Shown: one piece after another, positions 1-11,794 of the stretch
Numbering within the stretch: the first letter of the stretch is position 1
Layout: every line of letters begins with the position of its first letter
Origin: JACDAN01 sp963801855
GTDB lineage: Bacteria > Actinomycetota > Thermoleophilia > Gaiellales > Gaiellaceae
Direction of reading: 5' to 3'
Assembly: GCA_963801855.1 (NCBI GenBank)
Contig: CAWDGK010000002.1
Location: 496,001 to 560,000, forward strand
DNA: 64,000 nucleotides
The notes under the pieces: model-generated
Told to the model about the DNA's origin: nothing
Database searches by the model: none
What the model saw: only the letters and a program-made list of their open reading frames with translations
Translations under genes and position numbers: made by a program

Positions 1-1
1 G

Positions 2-1126
2 CTTCGGAAGCTCGCCAAGCGACGCACGGGCCGATCGCTGCTCGGCTCGCTCGCGTCGTCGGGTGTGACCGTCGCAACGATCGGAATGCTGTCGTGGCTC
101 TATGTCAGCGACCGGATGAGCCTCGCGGCCGCCGGCGCCGCGATCTTCGGCCTCTACCAGCTCGCGAACCGGCTCCAGGCACTCCACTTCAGCGCGACCT
201 CGCTCTACGAGGCGACGCTGTTCATCCGCGACTACTCGTCGTTCCTCACGCTCGAGCCGGAGGTGGAGGCGGCGGAGGGAAAGCGGCCCGCGCCCGAGAA
301 ATTCTCCCGGCTGTCGGTCGAGAACGTGACGTTCACGTACCCCGAGTCCGACCGGCCTGCCGTGGACGGAGTCTCCCTCGAGATCGCGCAGGGGGAGGTG
401 GTCGCCCTCGTCGGAGAGAACGGCTCGGGGAAGACGACGCTCGCGAAGATGCTCGCCGGGTTGTACCGGCCACAGTCCGGAGCGATCCGCTGGGACGACG
501 TGGATCTCGCCGACGTGGACGCGGACGATCTGCGCCGCGCCGTGTCCGTCATCTTCCAGGACTTCGAGCGCTACCTGCTTCCTGCGCGGGAGAACGTCGG
601 CCTCGGGAGGAAGGAGCGGATCGGCGACCTCGAGGCGATCTTCGCGGCCGCGGCGCGAGCAGATGCGCACGAGTTCCTCGACCGGCTGCCCGAGGGCTAC
701 GAGACCATGCTCGGGAGGGAGTTCTCCGGCGGGTTCGACCTGTCGATCGGCCAGTGGCAGCGGGTGGCCCTCGCGCGGGCCTTCTTCCGGGATGCGCCGT
801 TCGTGATCCTCGACGAACCGACGGCGTCACTCGACGCCCGGGCCGAGAGCAATCTGTTCGAGCGCATGCGCGAGCTGCTCCACGGGAGATCGGTCGTGCT
901 CATCTCGCACCGGTTCTCCAGTGTCCGGTCGGCCGACCGCATCTACGTGCTGCACGATGGGCGGGTCGTCGAGGAGGGCTCACACGAGGCCCTCATGGAG
1001 CGCGACGGACTCTACGCGGAGCTCTTCACGCTGCAGGCTCGCGCGTATGTCGACAGGCCCCCCACGGTGGAGGCCGAGGGGCCGCCCGAAGAGCCCATCG
1101 AGCAAGTGTTCTTCGGCACGCCTTGA
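2..1126 (+). CDS. ABC transporter ATP-binding/permease protein, 5' end outside window
   Basis: This is the C-terminal part of a fused exporter-type ABC protein; the reading frame is open to the window edge, so the start and most membrane helices are missing. The first ~75 residues hold the last hydrophobic segment (after SLLGSLASSGVTV). The ATPase follows with Walker A GENGSGKTT, Q-loop in VIFQDFERY, signature LSIGQWQR, Walker B FVILDEPTASLD and H-loop LISHRF, so the ATPase should be active. The signature reads LSIGQ rather than LSGGQ, a tolerated variant. Exporters of this type act in the cytoplasmic membrane as dimers. The substrate cannot be told. The next gene converges on it from the other strand. 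Confidence 0.9.
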   Translation, partial: LRKLAKRRTGRSLLGSLASSGVTVATIGMLSWLYVSDRMSLAAAGAAIFGLYQLANRLQALHFSATSLYEATLFIRDYSSFLTLEPEVEAAEGKRPAPEKFSRLSVENVTFTYPESDRPAVDGVSLEIAQGEVVALVGENGSGKTTLAKMLAGLYRPQSGAIRWDDVDLADVDADDLRRAVSVIFQDFERYLLPARENVGLGRKERIGDLEAIFAAAARADAHEFLDRLPEGYETMLGREFSGGFDLSIGQWQRVALARAFFRDAPFVILDEPTASLDARAESNLFERMRELLHGRSVVLISHRFSSVRSADRIYVLHDGRVVEEGSHEALMERDGLYAELFTLQARAYVDRPPTVEAEGPPEEPIEQVFFGTP

Positions 1127-1154
1127 CGCTGTTTCGGCACGGATTCTGCGCAGT

Positions 1155-1171
1155 CGCGCGCGAAGCGCGCG
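1155..1171. terminator. GC-rich hairpin between convergent genes
   Basis: Seven-base perfect arms CGCGCGC and GCGCGCG enclose a GAA loop, placed between the stop codons of the ABC gene and the convergent acetyltransferase gene. There is no T-run on either side, so a role as bidirectional terminator is only inferred from position. Confidence 0.35.
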
Positions 1172-1185
1172 GCTAGCCTCGCAGC

Positions 1186-1716
1186 TCAATCCCCTTTGGG
1201 TGGGTGGGGGTTAGGGATGGGTCCGACCGAGCGCGAACTCGAGACGGCGAGCTCGAGCCGGTACCTGAGCTCGGGCGGGTGGGGTGGATGCTCCGCTTGT
1301 TGTTGCTCGCCGTCGGGGCGCCAGCCTCGGCGTTCGTAGAACGCGCGCGCTCGGTCGTTCGCCTCGAGCACCCAGAGGAGCGCCTCCGCATTCGAGTCGC
1401 GCAGGAGCTCGATCGCCTCGTCGTGGAGCCTGGCGCCGGTCCCGCGGCCCCATTCGACTGGATCGACGAAGAGGTTCCGCAGCCATCCGGGCGAGATGCC
1501 GGCGAACCCAACGACCGTTCCGTCCCGCTCGGCGACGAGGAAGACCCGATCGGGCCTCCCGAGCGCCTCGTTCCAGTGGGCCTGCATCTCCTGAGCTGGA
1601 AACCGGTAGCGATCGGGCGGGAAGATCTCGACGTACGCGGTCAGCACGCTCGCCCGATGCACCTGGAAGAGCGACTGCCCATCTTCGGCGCCGGCGCGGC
1701 GAATGGAGAGGCCCAT
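1186..1716 (-). CDS. GNAT-family N-acetyltransferase
   Basis: A 176-residue protein with the GNAT fold: the acetyl-CoA binding motif A appears as LFVDPVEWGRGTGARLHDEA (R/Q-x-x-G-x-G/A) and motif B as VLEANDRARAFYERRGW, the usual C-terminal Asn/Tyr element. It would transfer an acetyl group from acetyl-CoA to an amine; the substrate is not evident. The ATG at 1716 begins MGLSIRRAGAEDG, the usual GNAT N-terminus; the frame is open further upstream, but that would run into the divergent mfd gene. Confidence is high for the family and low for the function. Confidence 0.85.
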   Translation of the reverse strand: MGLSIRRAGAEDGQSLFQVHRASVLTAYVEIFPPDRYRFPAQEMQAHWNEALGRPDRVFLVAERDGTVVGFAGISPGWLRNLFVDPVEWGRGTGARLHDEAIELLRDSNAEALLWVLEANDRARAFYERRGWRPDGEQQQAEHPPHPPELRYRLELAVSSSRSVGPIPNPHPPKGD

Positions 1717-1777
1717 CGCAAAATTCTCCCGGACGCATACGATTGCCGCCCCGGAACTGCCCGTTCCGGCGTTCGTC

Positions 1778-5017
<3,240 letters not shown>

Positions 5018-5031
5018 GCGGGCGTTTTTCT

Positions 5032-6033
5032 ATGAAACGGGTCTTTCTCACAGTGGTTCTCGCCGTCGGGCTCATGGCTTTCGCCGTGGCTTGCGGCGGC
5101 GACGGCGAATCGCAGGCGGTCTCTTCCGATTCCGTCGCGGTCGTCGGGGACCAGTCGATCGCGAAGTCCGAGTTCGACGAGCTGATCACCTACGCGAAGC
5201 GCAGCTACGACGCGCAGAAGCGCCCGTTCCCGAAGGTCGGAACACCCGAGTACGTGCAGCTTCGCGACCAGGCCATGCGCTTTCTCGTCCAGCGCACCCA
5301 GTTCGAGGTCAAGGCCGACGATCTCAAGATCGACGTGAGTGACGATGCCGTCGACAAACGGATCGAGCAGTACATCAAGGAGCGCCATCAGGGCGACAAG
5401 AAGAAGTTCCAGGCCGAGATCAAGTCTCAGGGCCTCGGCGAGGAGCAGGCGCGCGACATCATCCGCGCCAACCTCGTCCAGGAGGCGATCTTCAACAAGG
5501 TCACCGCCGGCGTGAAGGTCACCGACGACCAGGTCCAGAAGTACTACGAGAAGAACAAGGCGCAGTACGGCACCCCCGAGACCCGGTCGGTGCGCCACGT
5601 CCTCGTCAAGGGCAAGCCCCTCGCCGACCAGCTCTACACCGAGTTGAAGGGCGGCGGCGACTGGAAGGCGATCGCGAAGAAGCACTCGCAGGATCCGGCC
5701 TCCAAGAGCCAGGGCGGGCGCATGACGGCGACGAAGGGCCAGCTCGTTCCCGAGTTCGAGCAGGTCGCCTTCACGATCGGCGACAACGGCATCTCGAAGC
5801 CCACGAAGACCCAGTACGGCTGGCACATCATCCAGGCCCTCGGGCCGGTCAAGAAGAGCCAGTCCACGCCGTTCACCCAGGTCAAGGAAGCGATCCGGCA
5901 GCAACTCCTCCAGGAGAACCGCAACAAGGAGATGGAGAAGTGGGTTGCGGACATGCGCAAGGACCTGAACGACGAGACGAAGTACCAGGTCGGCTACAAG
6001 CCGAAAGAGTCGGACGACGCCGCAACCGGCTAG
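5032..6033 (+). CDS. Peptidyl-prolyl isomerase lipoprotein, PrsA/SurA type
   Basis: The first 21 residues form a lipoprotein signal ending in FAVAC, so Cys21 is probably lipidated and the protein anchored outside the membrane. Residues ~35-180 resemble the SurA N-terminal chaperone domain; residues ~185-275 are a parvulin domain (TRSVRHVLVKGKPLADQLY, then FTIGDNGISKPTKTQYGWHI). It should assist folding of secreted proteins. It starts 14 bases after the mfd stop and is followed after 3 bases by mazG, so the three are probably co-transcribed. The Lys-rich middle differs from the Arg-rich neighbours, as expected for a helical chaperone domain. Confidence 0.92.
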   Translation: MKRVFLTVVLAVGLMAFAVACGGDGESQAVSSDSVAVVGDQSIAKSEFDELITYAKRSYDAQKRPFPKVGTPEYVQLRDQAMRFLVQRTQFEVKADDLKIDVSDDAVDKRIEQYIKERHQGDKKKFQAEIKSQGLGEEQARDIIRANLVQEAIFNKVTAGVKVTDDQVQKYYEKNKAQYGTPETRSVRHVLVKGKPLADQLYTELKGGGDWKAIAKKHSQDPASKSQGGRMTATKGQLVPEFEQVAFTIGDNGISKPTKTQYGWHIIQALGPVKKSQSTPFTQVKEAIRQQLLQENRNKEMEKWVADMRKDLNDETKYQVGYKPKESDDAATG

Positions 6034-6036
6034 CTC

Positions 6037-6843
6037 CTGGCCGGACCCGACTCACTCGCCGCCGCACTCCTCGACCTCCAGCAGCTGACCGAGCGCCTTC
6101 GGCGCGACTGCCCCTGGGACCGTGAGCAGACGGCGAAGACGATCGTGCCTCACACGGTCGAGGAGGCATACGAGGTCGCCGATGCGGCGCTCTCCGGGGA
6201 CGACGCCAAGCTCGAGGACGAGCTCGGCGACCTTCTCTTCCAGTCCTATTTCCTCGCTCTCCTGCTCGAGGAGCGCGGGGCCGGCTCGCTCGAGTCGGTG
6301 GCCCGCGGGATCCACGAGAAGCTCGTCCGCCGCCACCCCCACGTCTTCGGAGAGGCCGACGCAAAGACGCCGGGGCGGGTGCGCGAGACGTGGGATCGCG
6401 TCAAGGCCGAGCAGGAACAGAGGGAAGGGATCTTCCACCACGTCCCGGAGACGCTTCCGTCGCTGCTCCACGCGCGAAAGCTCCAGCGGCGGGCGGCCGC
6501 GATCGACTTCGAGTATCCGGACGCCGCGGGTGCGCTCGCCGACCTCGACGACGAGCTGCGTGAGCTGCGAGAGGCGCTGGCGGGCTCCGGTGAGCCGGCG
6601 CCCGAAGCCGAGCCGGACGCACACGTCGTCGAGGAGCTCGGCGACGTCCTGTTCGCCGCCGTCAACGTCGCCCGGAAGCTGAACGTCGACCCGGAGCTGG
6701 CATTGCGAGCCACCTCGAGGAGGTTCGCCGCCCGCGTCGAGCGTGCGGAACAGCTCGCGAAGGAGGCGGGCGAGGACTTCACCCACCTCACGCTCGACGA
6801 GAAAGACCGATACTTCGACGCCGCGAAGGACTCCATGCGTTGA
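6037..6843 (+). CDS. mazG: MazG nucleoside triphosphate pyrophosphohydrolase, probable CTG start
   Basis: MazG hydrolyses (d)NTPs to NMP and pyrophosphate, limiting mutagenic or aberrant nucleotides. The conserved N-terminal motif CPWDREQT and the ExxE...ExxD metal sites (VEEAYEVADA, LEDELGDLLFQ; repeated as DDELRELREA and VEELGDVLFAA) show the two tandem MazG modules. CPWD is encoded upstream of the first GTG (6145), and no ATG, GTG or TTG exists between the in-frame stop of the previous gene (6031-6033) and that motif. CTG at 6037, 3 bases after the stop, is the best start, implying translational coupling. It overlaps the enolase start by TTGA. Confidence 0.88.
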   Translation: MAGPDSLAAALLDLQQLTERLRRDCPWDREQTAKTIVPHTVEEAYEVADAALSGDDAKLEDELGDLLFQSYFLALLLEERGAGSLESVARGIHEKLVRRHPHVFGEADAKTPGRVRETWDRVKAEQEQREGIFHHVPETLPSLLHARKLQRRAAAIDFEYPDAAGALADLDDELRELREALAGSGEPAPEAEPDAHVVEELGDVLFAAVNVARKLNVDPELALRATSRRFAARVERAEQLAKEAGEDFTHLTLDEKDRYFDAAKDSMR

Positions 6844-8117
6844 GCAGCCCAGTCGCCGACATCCGCGCCCGCCAGATCCTCGACTCCCGCGGCAATCCCA
6901 CGGTCGAGGTCGAAGCCGATCTCGAGTCCGGCGCCGTCGGCCGGGCAGCGGTTCCGTCGGGCGCGTCGACCGGCAAGTTCGAGGCGGTCGAGCTCCGCGA
7001 CGGTGACGCGAGCGCGTGGCTCGGCAAGGGCGTCTCCAAGGCGGTCAGGAACGTCGTCCAGGAGATCGCCCCGGCGATACACGGCATGGATCCCGAAGAT
7101 CAGGCCGGAATCGACTCGGCGCTCGTGATGCTCGACGGCACCGAGAACAAGGGCCGCCTCGGCGCGAACGCGATGCTCGGTGTCTCCCTCGCGGTGGCGA
7201 AGGCCGCGGCGTCGGAGGCGGGTGTTCCGCTTTACCGGTGGGTCGGTGGGGCGGACGCTCATGTCCTTCCTGTGCCGATGCTGAACGTCGTGAACGGCGG
7301 CGCCCACGCCGACAACTCGCTCGACCTCCAGGAGTTCATGGTCGTCCCGGGCGGGGCGGAGACGTTCTCGGAAGGCCTGCGAATCGGCGTCGAGACCTTT
7401 CACACGCTGAAAGCGCTCCTCGAGGAGCGGGGGCTCGCGACCGCCGTCGGGGACGAGGGGGGCTTCGCTCCGAACTTCGAGTCGAGCGAGGCCGCGATCG
7501 AGGCCATCCTCGAGGCCGCGGAGCGCGCCGGTCACCGGGACCGGATCGCCATCGCACTCGATCCCGCCATGACCGAGCTGATCGGCGACGACGACGTGTA
7601 CCGGTTCGAGGGGCGGGAGGCGGACGCCCGGGAGCTGAGCGAATACTGGGCCGGGCTCGTCGAGCAGTACCCGATCGTCTCGATCGAGGACGGCGCGGCG
7701 GAAGAGGACTGGGCCGCATGGAAGGAGCAGACGGCCGGGCTCGGCGATCGCCTGCAGCTTGTCGGCGACGACCTCTTCGTCACGAACGTCGACCGGCTCC
7801 AGCGGGGCATCGAGGCGAACGTCGCAAACGCGATCCTCGTGAAGGTGAACCAGATCGGGACGCTGACCGAGACACTCGAGGCGATCGCGCTCGCGAAGTC
7901 GGCCGGCTATGCGGTCGTGATGTCCCATCGCTCGGGGGAGACGGAGGACACGACGATCGCCGACCTCGCCGTCGCGACCAACACGGGCCAGATCAAGACG
8001 GGCGCGCCGTCGCGCTCGGACCGCACGTCGAAGTACAACCAGCTGCTCCGGATCGAAGAGGAGCTGGGCCGGGACGCCGAATATCCCGGGTGGAATGCGT
8101 TTCCGCGTCGTCCTTAG
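6840..8117 (+). CDS. eno: Enolase (phosphopyruvate hydratase)
   Basis: Converts 2-phosphoglycerate to phosphoenolpyruvate in glycolysis. The 425-residue length is typical. Visible hallmarks: ARQILDSRGNPTVEVE at the N-terminus, VPSGASTGKFEA loop, VVNGGAHADNSLDLQEFM, catalytic VGDEGGFAP, SIEDG, VGDDLFVTN, KVNQIGTLTE and SHRSGETEDT. The start is TTG, overlapping the mazG stop as TTGA, so it is translationally coupled. Together with pyk 760 bases downstream it puts the last two glycolytic steps in one transcript. Confidence 0.98.
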   Translation: MSSPVADIRARQILDSRGNPTVEVEADLESGAVGRAAVPSGASTGKFEAVELRDGDASAWLGKGVSKAVRNVVQEIAPAIHGMDPEDQAGIDSALVMLDGTENKGRLGANAMLGVSLAVAKAAASEAGVPLYRWVGGADAHVLPVPMLNVVNGGAHADNSLDLQEFMVVPGGAETFSEGLRIGVETFHTLKALLEERGLATAVGDEGGFAPNFESSEAAIEAILEAAERAGHRDRIAIALDPAMTELIGDDDVYRFEGREADARELSEYWAGLVEQYPIVSIEDGAAEEDWAAWKEQTAGLGDRLQLVGDDLFVTNVDRLQRGIEANVANAILVKVNQIGTLTETLEAIALAKSAGYAVVMSHRSGETEDTTIADLAVATNTGQIKTGAPSRSDRTSKYNQLLRIEEELGRDAEYPGWNAFPRRP

Positions 8118-8871
8118 CCTGGTCGCCGTCTCGCTGATCGCGGGCGGCTGCCTTCACGACGACCAGACCACGACGGTGACGGTGCGCGAGACCGTGACCG
8201 AGACCGCAGGCGCGACCGGGACCGTCCCCAACGAGGCGCCCGCCGTCCTGAGGGTCTACTTCCTCCGCGACGGCAAGGTCGCGCCTGTGTCCCGCGCGGT
8301 CGTCACCGGGTCGCAGCCCGGCGCCGCCGCTCTGGGTGAGCTCCTGGAGGGCCCCACAGAGGAGGGCTTGGAGACAGCCATTCCGGCCGGAACGGAGCTC
8401 GAGTCCCTGACGATCGACGGTGGAGTGGCGAGTGTTCGGCTCTCCGAGCAGCCGACCCAGGACGACGCCCTCGCGCAGATCGTCTACACGCTGACGCAAT
8501 TCCCGACCGTCACCCGGGTCGACCTCGGCGCCGACGCCCCGGTCGGACGCGCAGATTTCGAGAACGAGACTCCTGCGATCCTCGTCGAGTCGCCGCTCCC
8601 GTCCGAGGAGGTCGAGCCCGGCTTCGAGGTCACGGGCACTGCGAACACCTTCGAGGCGACGTTCGAGTACGAGCTGAAGGATGCTGCCGGAAAGGTCTTG
8701 ACGAAGGACTTCGTCACCGCGACATCCGGGAGCGGTACGCGAGGAACCTTCGAGTTCACGGTTCCGTACGAGGTTGCCGAGCCTCAGGAGGGCACGCTCA
8801 CCGTGTTCGAGGTCTCCGCGGCGAACGGCTCCCGGACGCACGAGTCGTCGATTCCGCTCCGGCTACGCTGA
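8095..8871 (+). CDS. GerMN-domain lipoprotein with Gmad2-like C-terminal domain
   Basis: The signal ends in a lipobox (LIAGGC, Cys19), followed by a Thr/Val-rich tether. Residues ~50-150 match the GerMN (sporulation/spore germination) domain: LRVYFLRDGKVAPVSR, ALGELLEGPT, then the L-x-I-DGGVASVRLS strand. The C-terminal ~90 residues (ILVESPLPSEEVEPGFEVTG and following) look like the Ig-like Gmad2 domain that often accompanies GerMN in non-sporulating actinobacteria. It probably sits on the outer face of the membrane and binds envelope components; no enzymatic residues are visible. It overlaps the enolase 3' end by 23 bases. Confidence 0.85.
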   Translation: MRFRVVLSLVAVSLIAGGCLHDDQTTTVTVRETVTETAGATGTVPNEAPAVLRVYFLRDGKVAPVSRAVVTGSQPGAAALGELLEGPTEEGLETAIPAGTELESLTIDGGVASVRLSEQPTQDDALAQIVYTLTQFPTVTRVDLGADAPVGRADFENETPAILVESPLPSEEVEPGFEVTGTANTFEATFEYELKDAAGKVLTKDFVTATSGSGTRGTFEFTVPYEVAEPQEGTLTVFEVSAANGSRTHESSIPLRLR

Positions 8872-8876
8872 GCCCC
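8864..8876 (+). promoter_or_regulatory. TAnnnT -10-like element before pyk start
   Basis: TACGCT at 8864-8869 is followed by 7 bases and then the GTG start of pyruvate kinase, the arrangement of a leaderless actinobacterial promoter. No clear -35 is seen. It lies inside the upstream coding region, so an internal promoter is an inference from spacing. Confidence 0.35.
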
Positions 8877-10289
8877 GTGGCCTCGACGGTGCCCCGACGC
8901 ACCAAGATCGTCGTGACTCTCGGACCGGCGTCCCAGACCCAGGAGCGGGTCACCGCTCTGGCGGCCGCCGGAATGAACGTCGCCCGCCTCAACTTCTCCC
9001 ACGGCACCCACGCCGAGCACGCCGAGTACGCGCGCATGGCGCGGGAGGCGCAAGCCGCCGCGGTCGGACCGGTTGCACTGATGGCCGACCTCCAGGGGCC
9101 GAAGCTCCGAATCGGCGACCTCGAGGCCCCCATGCAGCTCGAGGAGGGCTCGGAGATCGTCGTGGGGGGTGACGACGCCGGTCCGGGCGAGCTTCCCGTC
9201 CTCCCGGCGGTGATCGGTCAGGTCTTGCAGGTCGGCCACGAGGTCTTGATCGACGACGGGCTCGTGCGCCTCCGGGTCGACGCGGTCGACGGCGGGCGCG
9301 CCCGGTGCACGGTCCTGATCGGCGGCCCGGTCTCCTCGAACAAGGGCGTGAACGTCCCGGGAGTGCCGGTTCCGATCCCGGCGCTGACGAGAAAGGACAT
9401 GGACGACCTCGACTTCGCGCTCGAGCTCGGCGTCGATTTCGTCGCGCTCTCGTTCGTGCGCTCGGCGGCCGACGTGCGCGACCTCAAGGGCCTGATCAAG
9501 CAGGCCGGATCGCACGCCCACGTGATCGCGAAGATCGAGAAGGCGGAGGCGGTCGACGCGCTGCCCGCCATCCTCGAGGAGGCCGACGCGATCATGGTCG
9601 CCCGCGGCGACCTGGGCGTCGAGATCGGCGCCGAGGTCGTCCCGCTGCTCCAGAAGCGGATCATCAAAGCGTCGCTCGACTACGGGAAGCCGGTCATCAC
9701 CGCGACGCAGATGCTCGAGTCGATGGTGCAGCAGGCCGGCCCGACTCGCGCAGAGGCGAGCGACGTCGCGAATGCGATCCTCGACGGGACCTCGGCGCTC
9801 ATGCTCTCGGAGGAGACGGCGATCGGTCGCTACCCGCTCGAAGCAGTGCGGACGATGGACCGGATCGCCCGGACGATCGAGCCGAGCATCGAGTACCGCC
9901 ACCAGTTTCCGCAGCCCGGCGACGAGCCGACCGTCGGGCAGGCGATGTCGAATGCGGCCTGCGACCTCGCCGAGACGCTCGGGGCCAAGGCGATCCTGGT
10001 CCCGACCTTCACCGGGCGCACCGCCTCCGTCGTCGCGAGACTCAGGCCGCGCCGCGCGATCATCGGCCTGTCGCACCACGAGCACGCGCTCCAGCACATG
10101 ACGCTCGAGTGGGGGGTGACCCCGATGGCGATGCCTCAGGCAGCCGACGTGGAGGAGCTCTGGACGCGCTCACTCGAGGCCGGGCGCGAGTCAGGCCTGC
10201 TCGACGAGGGCGATCTCGTGGTGCTGACGGCAGGGACGGCGGTCAACCTTCCCGGCACCACGGACATGATCAAGCTCTCGTACGCCTGA
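8877..10289 (+). CDS. pyk: Pyruvate kinase
   Basis: Transfers phosphate from phosphoenolpyruvate to ADP, giving pyruvate and ATP. Typical 470-residue enzyme: RRTKIVVTLGPAS at the N-terminus, NFSHGTHAEH, LMADLQGPKLRIG, the catalytic IAKIEKAEAV stretch, MVARGDLGVE, ITATQMLESM and DGTSALMLSEETAIGRYP, then the C-terminal allosteric-type domain. Start is GTG, 5 bases after the lipoprotein stop. A hairpin (GCGAGC/GCTCGC, 10306-10322) follows the gene before the next start. Confidence 0.97.
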   Translation: MASTVPRRTKIVVTLGPASQTQERVTALAAAGMNVARLNFSHGTHAEHAEYARMAREAQAAAVGPVALMADLQGPKLRIGDLEAPMQLEEGSEIVVGGDDAGPGELPVLPAVIGQVLQVGHEVLIDDGLVRLRVDAVDGGRARCTVLIGGPVSSNKGVNVPGVPVPIPALTRKDMDDLDFALELGVDFVALSFVRSAADVRDLKGLIKQAGSHAHVIAKIEKAEAVDALPAILEEADAIMVARGDLGVEIGAEVVPLLQKRIIKASLDYGKPVITATQMLESMVQQAGPTRAEASDVANAILDGTSALMLSEETAIGRYPLEAVRTMDRIARTIEPSIEYRHQFPQPGDEPTVGQAMSNAACDLAETLGAKAILVPTFTGRTASVVARLRPRRAIIGLSHHEHALQHMTLEWGVTPMAMPQAADVEELWTRSLEAGRESGLLDEGDLVVLTAGTAVNLPGTTDMIKLSYA

Positions 10290-10336
10290 CCGCTCGGTGG
10301 GAGGAGCGAGCGGGGCGCTCGCGAAACCGACGTTCC

Positions 10337-10690
10337 ATGCCGCCTCGCACGAAGCCGACTCGCTCACGCCGCCGCCGCCTCCCGGTGATGCGCTGGCTCG
10401 CCGTGGCCACGGTTCTCGTGGTCGGACTTCTCTACTACCGCCCGTTGAAGAGCTACATGGAGACGCGCTCCTCGCTGGAGCAGCGGGCCACCGAGGTGCG
10501 GAAGCTGCGCGCTGAGCGCGACGATCTCGCTCGACGGGTCGCCGAGTCCGACACGGCGGAGGCGCTTGCGCGCCGTGCCCGCCGCCTCGGCCTCGTGAAG
10601 CCGGGCGAGCGCCTCTTCATCATCAAGGGGATCGACGAGTGGCGCGAAGCGCAGAAAACGCGCGGGACTAGGATCGGGGGCGGTGGATGA
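10337..10690 (+). CDS. ftsB: FtsB/DivIC-family septum formation initiator
   Basis: A 117-residue bitopic protein: basic N-terminus (RSRRRRLP), one membrane helix (WLAVATVLVVGLLYY), then a coiled coil (residues ~45-85) and the short conserved end ARRLGLVKPGERLFII typical of DivIC/FtsB. It should act in the divisome with FtsL and FtsQ. The frame is open far upstream through pyk, but ATG 10337 gives the right length. The next gene, DUF501, overlaps by 8 bases, as is usual in actinobacteria. Confidence 0.87.
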   Translation: MPPRTKPTRSRRRRLPVMRWLAVATVLVVGLLYYRPLKSYMETRSSLEQRATEVRKLRAERDDLARRVAESDTAEALARRARRLGLVKPGERLFIIKGIDEWREAQKTRGTRIGGGG

Positions 10691-11186
10691 CCGGGTACTC
10701 GTCGAGAAGCAACTGGGCAGGACGCCTCGCGCGTTCCTGCGTGTCGCTGCCCGCTGCCCGTTCGGCGCGCCTGCGGTAACCGAGCAGACGCCGTACGACA
10801 GCGCGGGAGACCCGTTCCCGACCACGTACTACCTGACCTGTCGCCACCTCGTCGCGTCCGTCGCTCGGATCGAGGCGGCCGGCGGAATCGAACGGTGGAG
10901 CGCGCGAGCGAGAGCGGACGCCCGCCTGTCGGGGAGCCTCGAGCGGGCCACCGAGGACCAGCGCACCGTGCGCCACGAGCTTGCCGGCGGGCGGGTTGGG
11001 CAGGAAGGCGGCGCCTCACTCGACCTCGGAATCGGCGGGACCTCCAGGCCGGAACGCCTGAAGTGCCTTCACGCCCACATCGCGTTCGCGCTCGCACGCC
11101 CCGGGTACGAGCTCGGAGAGGAAATGCTCGCCGAGATCGAGCCGACCTGGCCCGGCCGTTGCTGCACTCTCGAGCCGGCTGGGTAG
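10683..11186 (+). CDS. DUF501 family protein
   Basis: A 167-residue soluble protein matching DUF501, commonly found between ftsB and a ppx-type gene in actinobacteria. Conserved features: LGRTPRAFLRVAARCPFG at the N-terminus, FPTTYYLTCRHLVASVARIE, and the C-terminal LKCLHAHIAFALA followed by CCTLEP. The Cys and His pattern suggests a metal site, but no function is known. GTG start lies 8 bases after TAGGAT (10669-10674), so it may also have its own leaderless promoter inside ftsB. Confidence 0.85.
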   Translation: MDDRVLVEKQLGRTPRAFLRVAARCPFGAPAVTEQTPYDSAGDPFPTTYYLTCRHLVASVARIEAAGGIERWSARARADARLSGSLERATEDQRTVRHELAGGRVGQEGGASLDLGIGGTSRPERLKCLHAHIAFALARPGYELGEEMLAEIEPTWPGRCCTLEPAG

Positions 11187-11195
11187 GAGAACGGC

Positions 11196-11510
11196 GTGGA
11201 GGGCTACGTCGAAGTGGCGAGGCAGCAGTGGGACGAGGGCAACAGGCGACTCTCGGCCGAAGCCTCGGACCCGGACGCCTATGAAGTCCTGGTCGCCCAG
11301 GTCGAGGCGGTGACGGAGGCGATTCGCCGCCGGGTCGGCGAGCACTTCACCCTCGAGGAGCTCGCCGACGTCTACGGCGGCGCCGACGGCTGGGTACGCG
11401 AGGCGGTCGTCGAGCGGGGAAGCCGTCCCGGCTCGACCGGACGCCTCTCGGTGGCTCAGGACGCCGCGTTCCACCACTACGCGCGCGGCGCGACCGACTA
11501 CGCCCCATGA
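11196..11510 (+). CDS. Conserved-looking hypothetical protein, 104 aa
   Basis: I do not recognise this family. It is a soluble, mostly helical, acidic protein; residues ~45-75 (RRVGEHFTLEELADVYGGAD) read like a helix-turn-helix or small helical bundle, and the end FHHYARGATDYAP is unusual. It starts with GTG 9 bases after the DUF501 stop and overlaps the next gene by ATGA, so it is part of the ftsB-DUF501 transcript and could be linked to division or envelope functions; that link rests on position only. Confidence 0.7.
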   Translation: MEGYVEVARQQWDEGNRRLSAEASDPDAYEVLVAQVEAVTEAIRRRVGEHFTLEELADVYGGADGWVREAVVERGSRPGSTGRLSVAQDAAFHHYARGATDYAP

Positions 11511-11737
11511 CGCTCGGCGCGCCGACCCGCAGGCCTCCGCGCCGCAGCAGCACTCTTCGGTGGCTCCTGCGCCTTGCGGCCGTCGTCGTCGTCTTCGGGA
11601 TCGGCGTCGCCGTCGGGCAGGCGCTCGAAGACCGGCCCGCGGCAGGAGAGCCGGTGACGAGCTTCGCCACGATCAAGCCCTGGACGCAGACCGGCCGCGT
11701 GGTCGAGACGAGGACGGTGACCGTCACGACGCCCTGA
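11507..11737 (+). CDS. Small single-span membrane protein
   Basis: A 76-residue protein with a basic N-terminus (RRPPRRSS), one membrane helix (LRLAAVVVVFGIGVAVGQAL) and a short outside tail ending in a Thr/Val run (VETRTVTVTTP). It overlaps the preceding gene by ATGA. Function unknown; the tail resembles the Thr-rich tethers of the window's lipoproteins but has no domain after it. Confidence 0.65.
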   Translation: MTLGAPTRRPPRRSSTLRWLLRLAAVVVVFGIGVAVGQALEDRPAAGEPVTSFATIKPWTQTGRVVETRTVTVTTP

Positions 11738-11782
11738 ACGCTCTCGCCGAAACTCGGACCGCAAAGAAAGTGCAGCTTTGCT

Positions 11783-11794
11783 TAGATTCATTCC
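11783..11794 (+). promoter_or_regulatory. Leaderless promoter -10 of HTH-receiver gene
   Basis: TAGATT (11783-11788) lies 6 bases before the GTG start in a locally AT-richer stretch (AAAGAAAGTGCAGCTTTGC just upstream), in an intergenic gap. This is one of the more convincing examples of the leaderless pattern in the window. Confidence 0.5.

Noticed and set aside
1703..1777. Mfd start at ATG 1703
   Set aside because: It would overlap the start of the divergent acetyltransferase gene and adds residues unlike Mfd N-termini; GTG 1778 or 1790 is preferred, though not proven.
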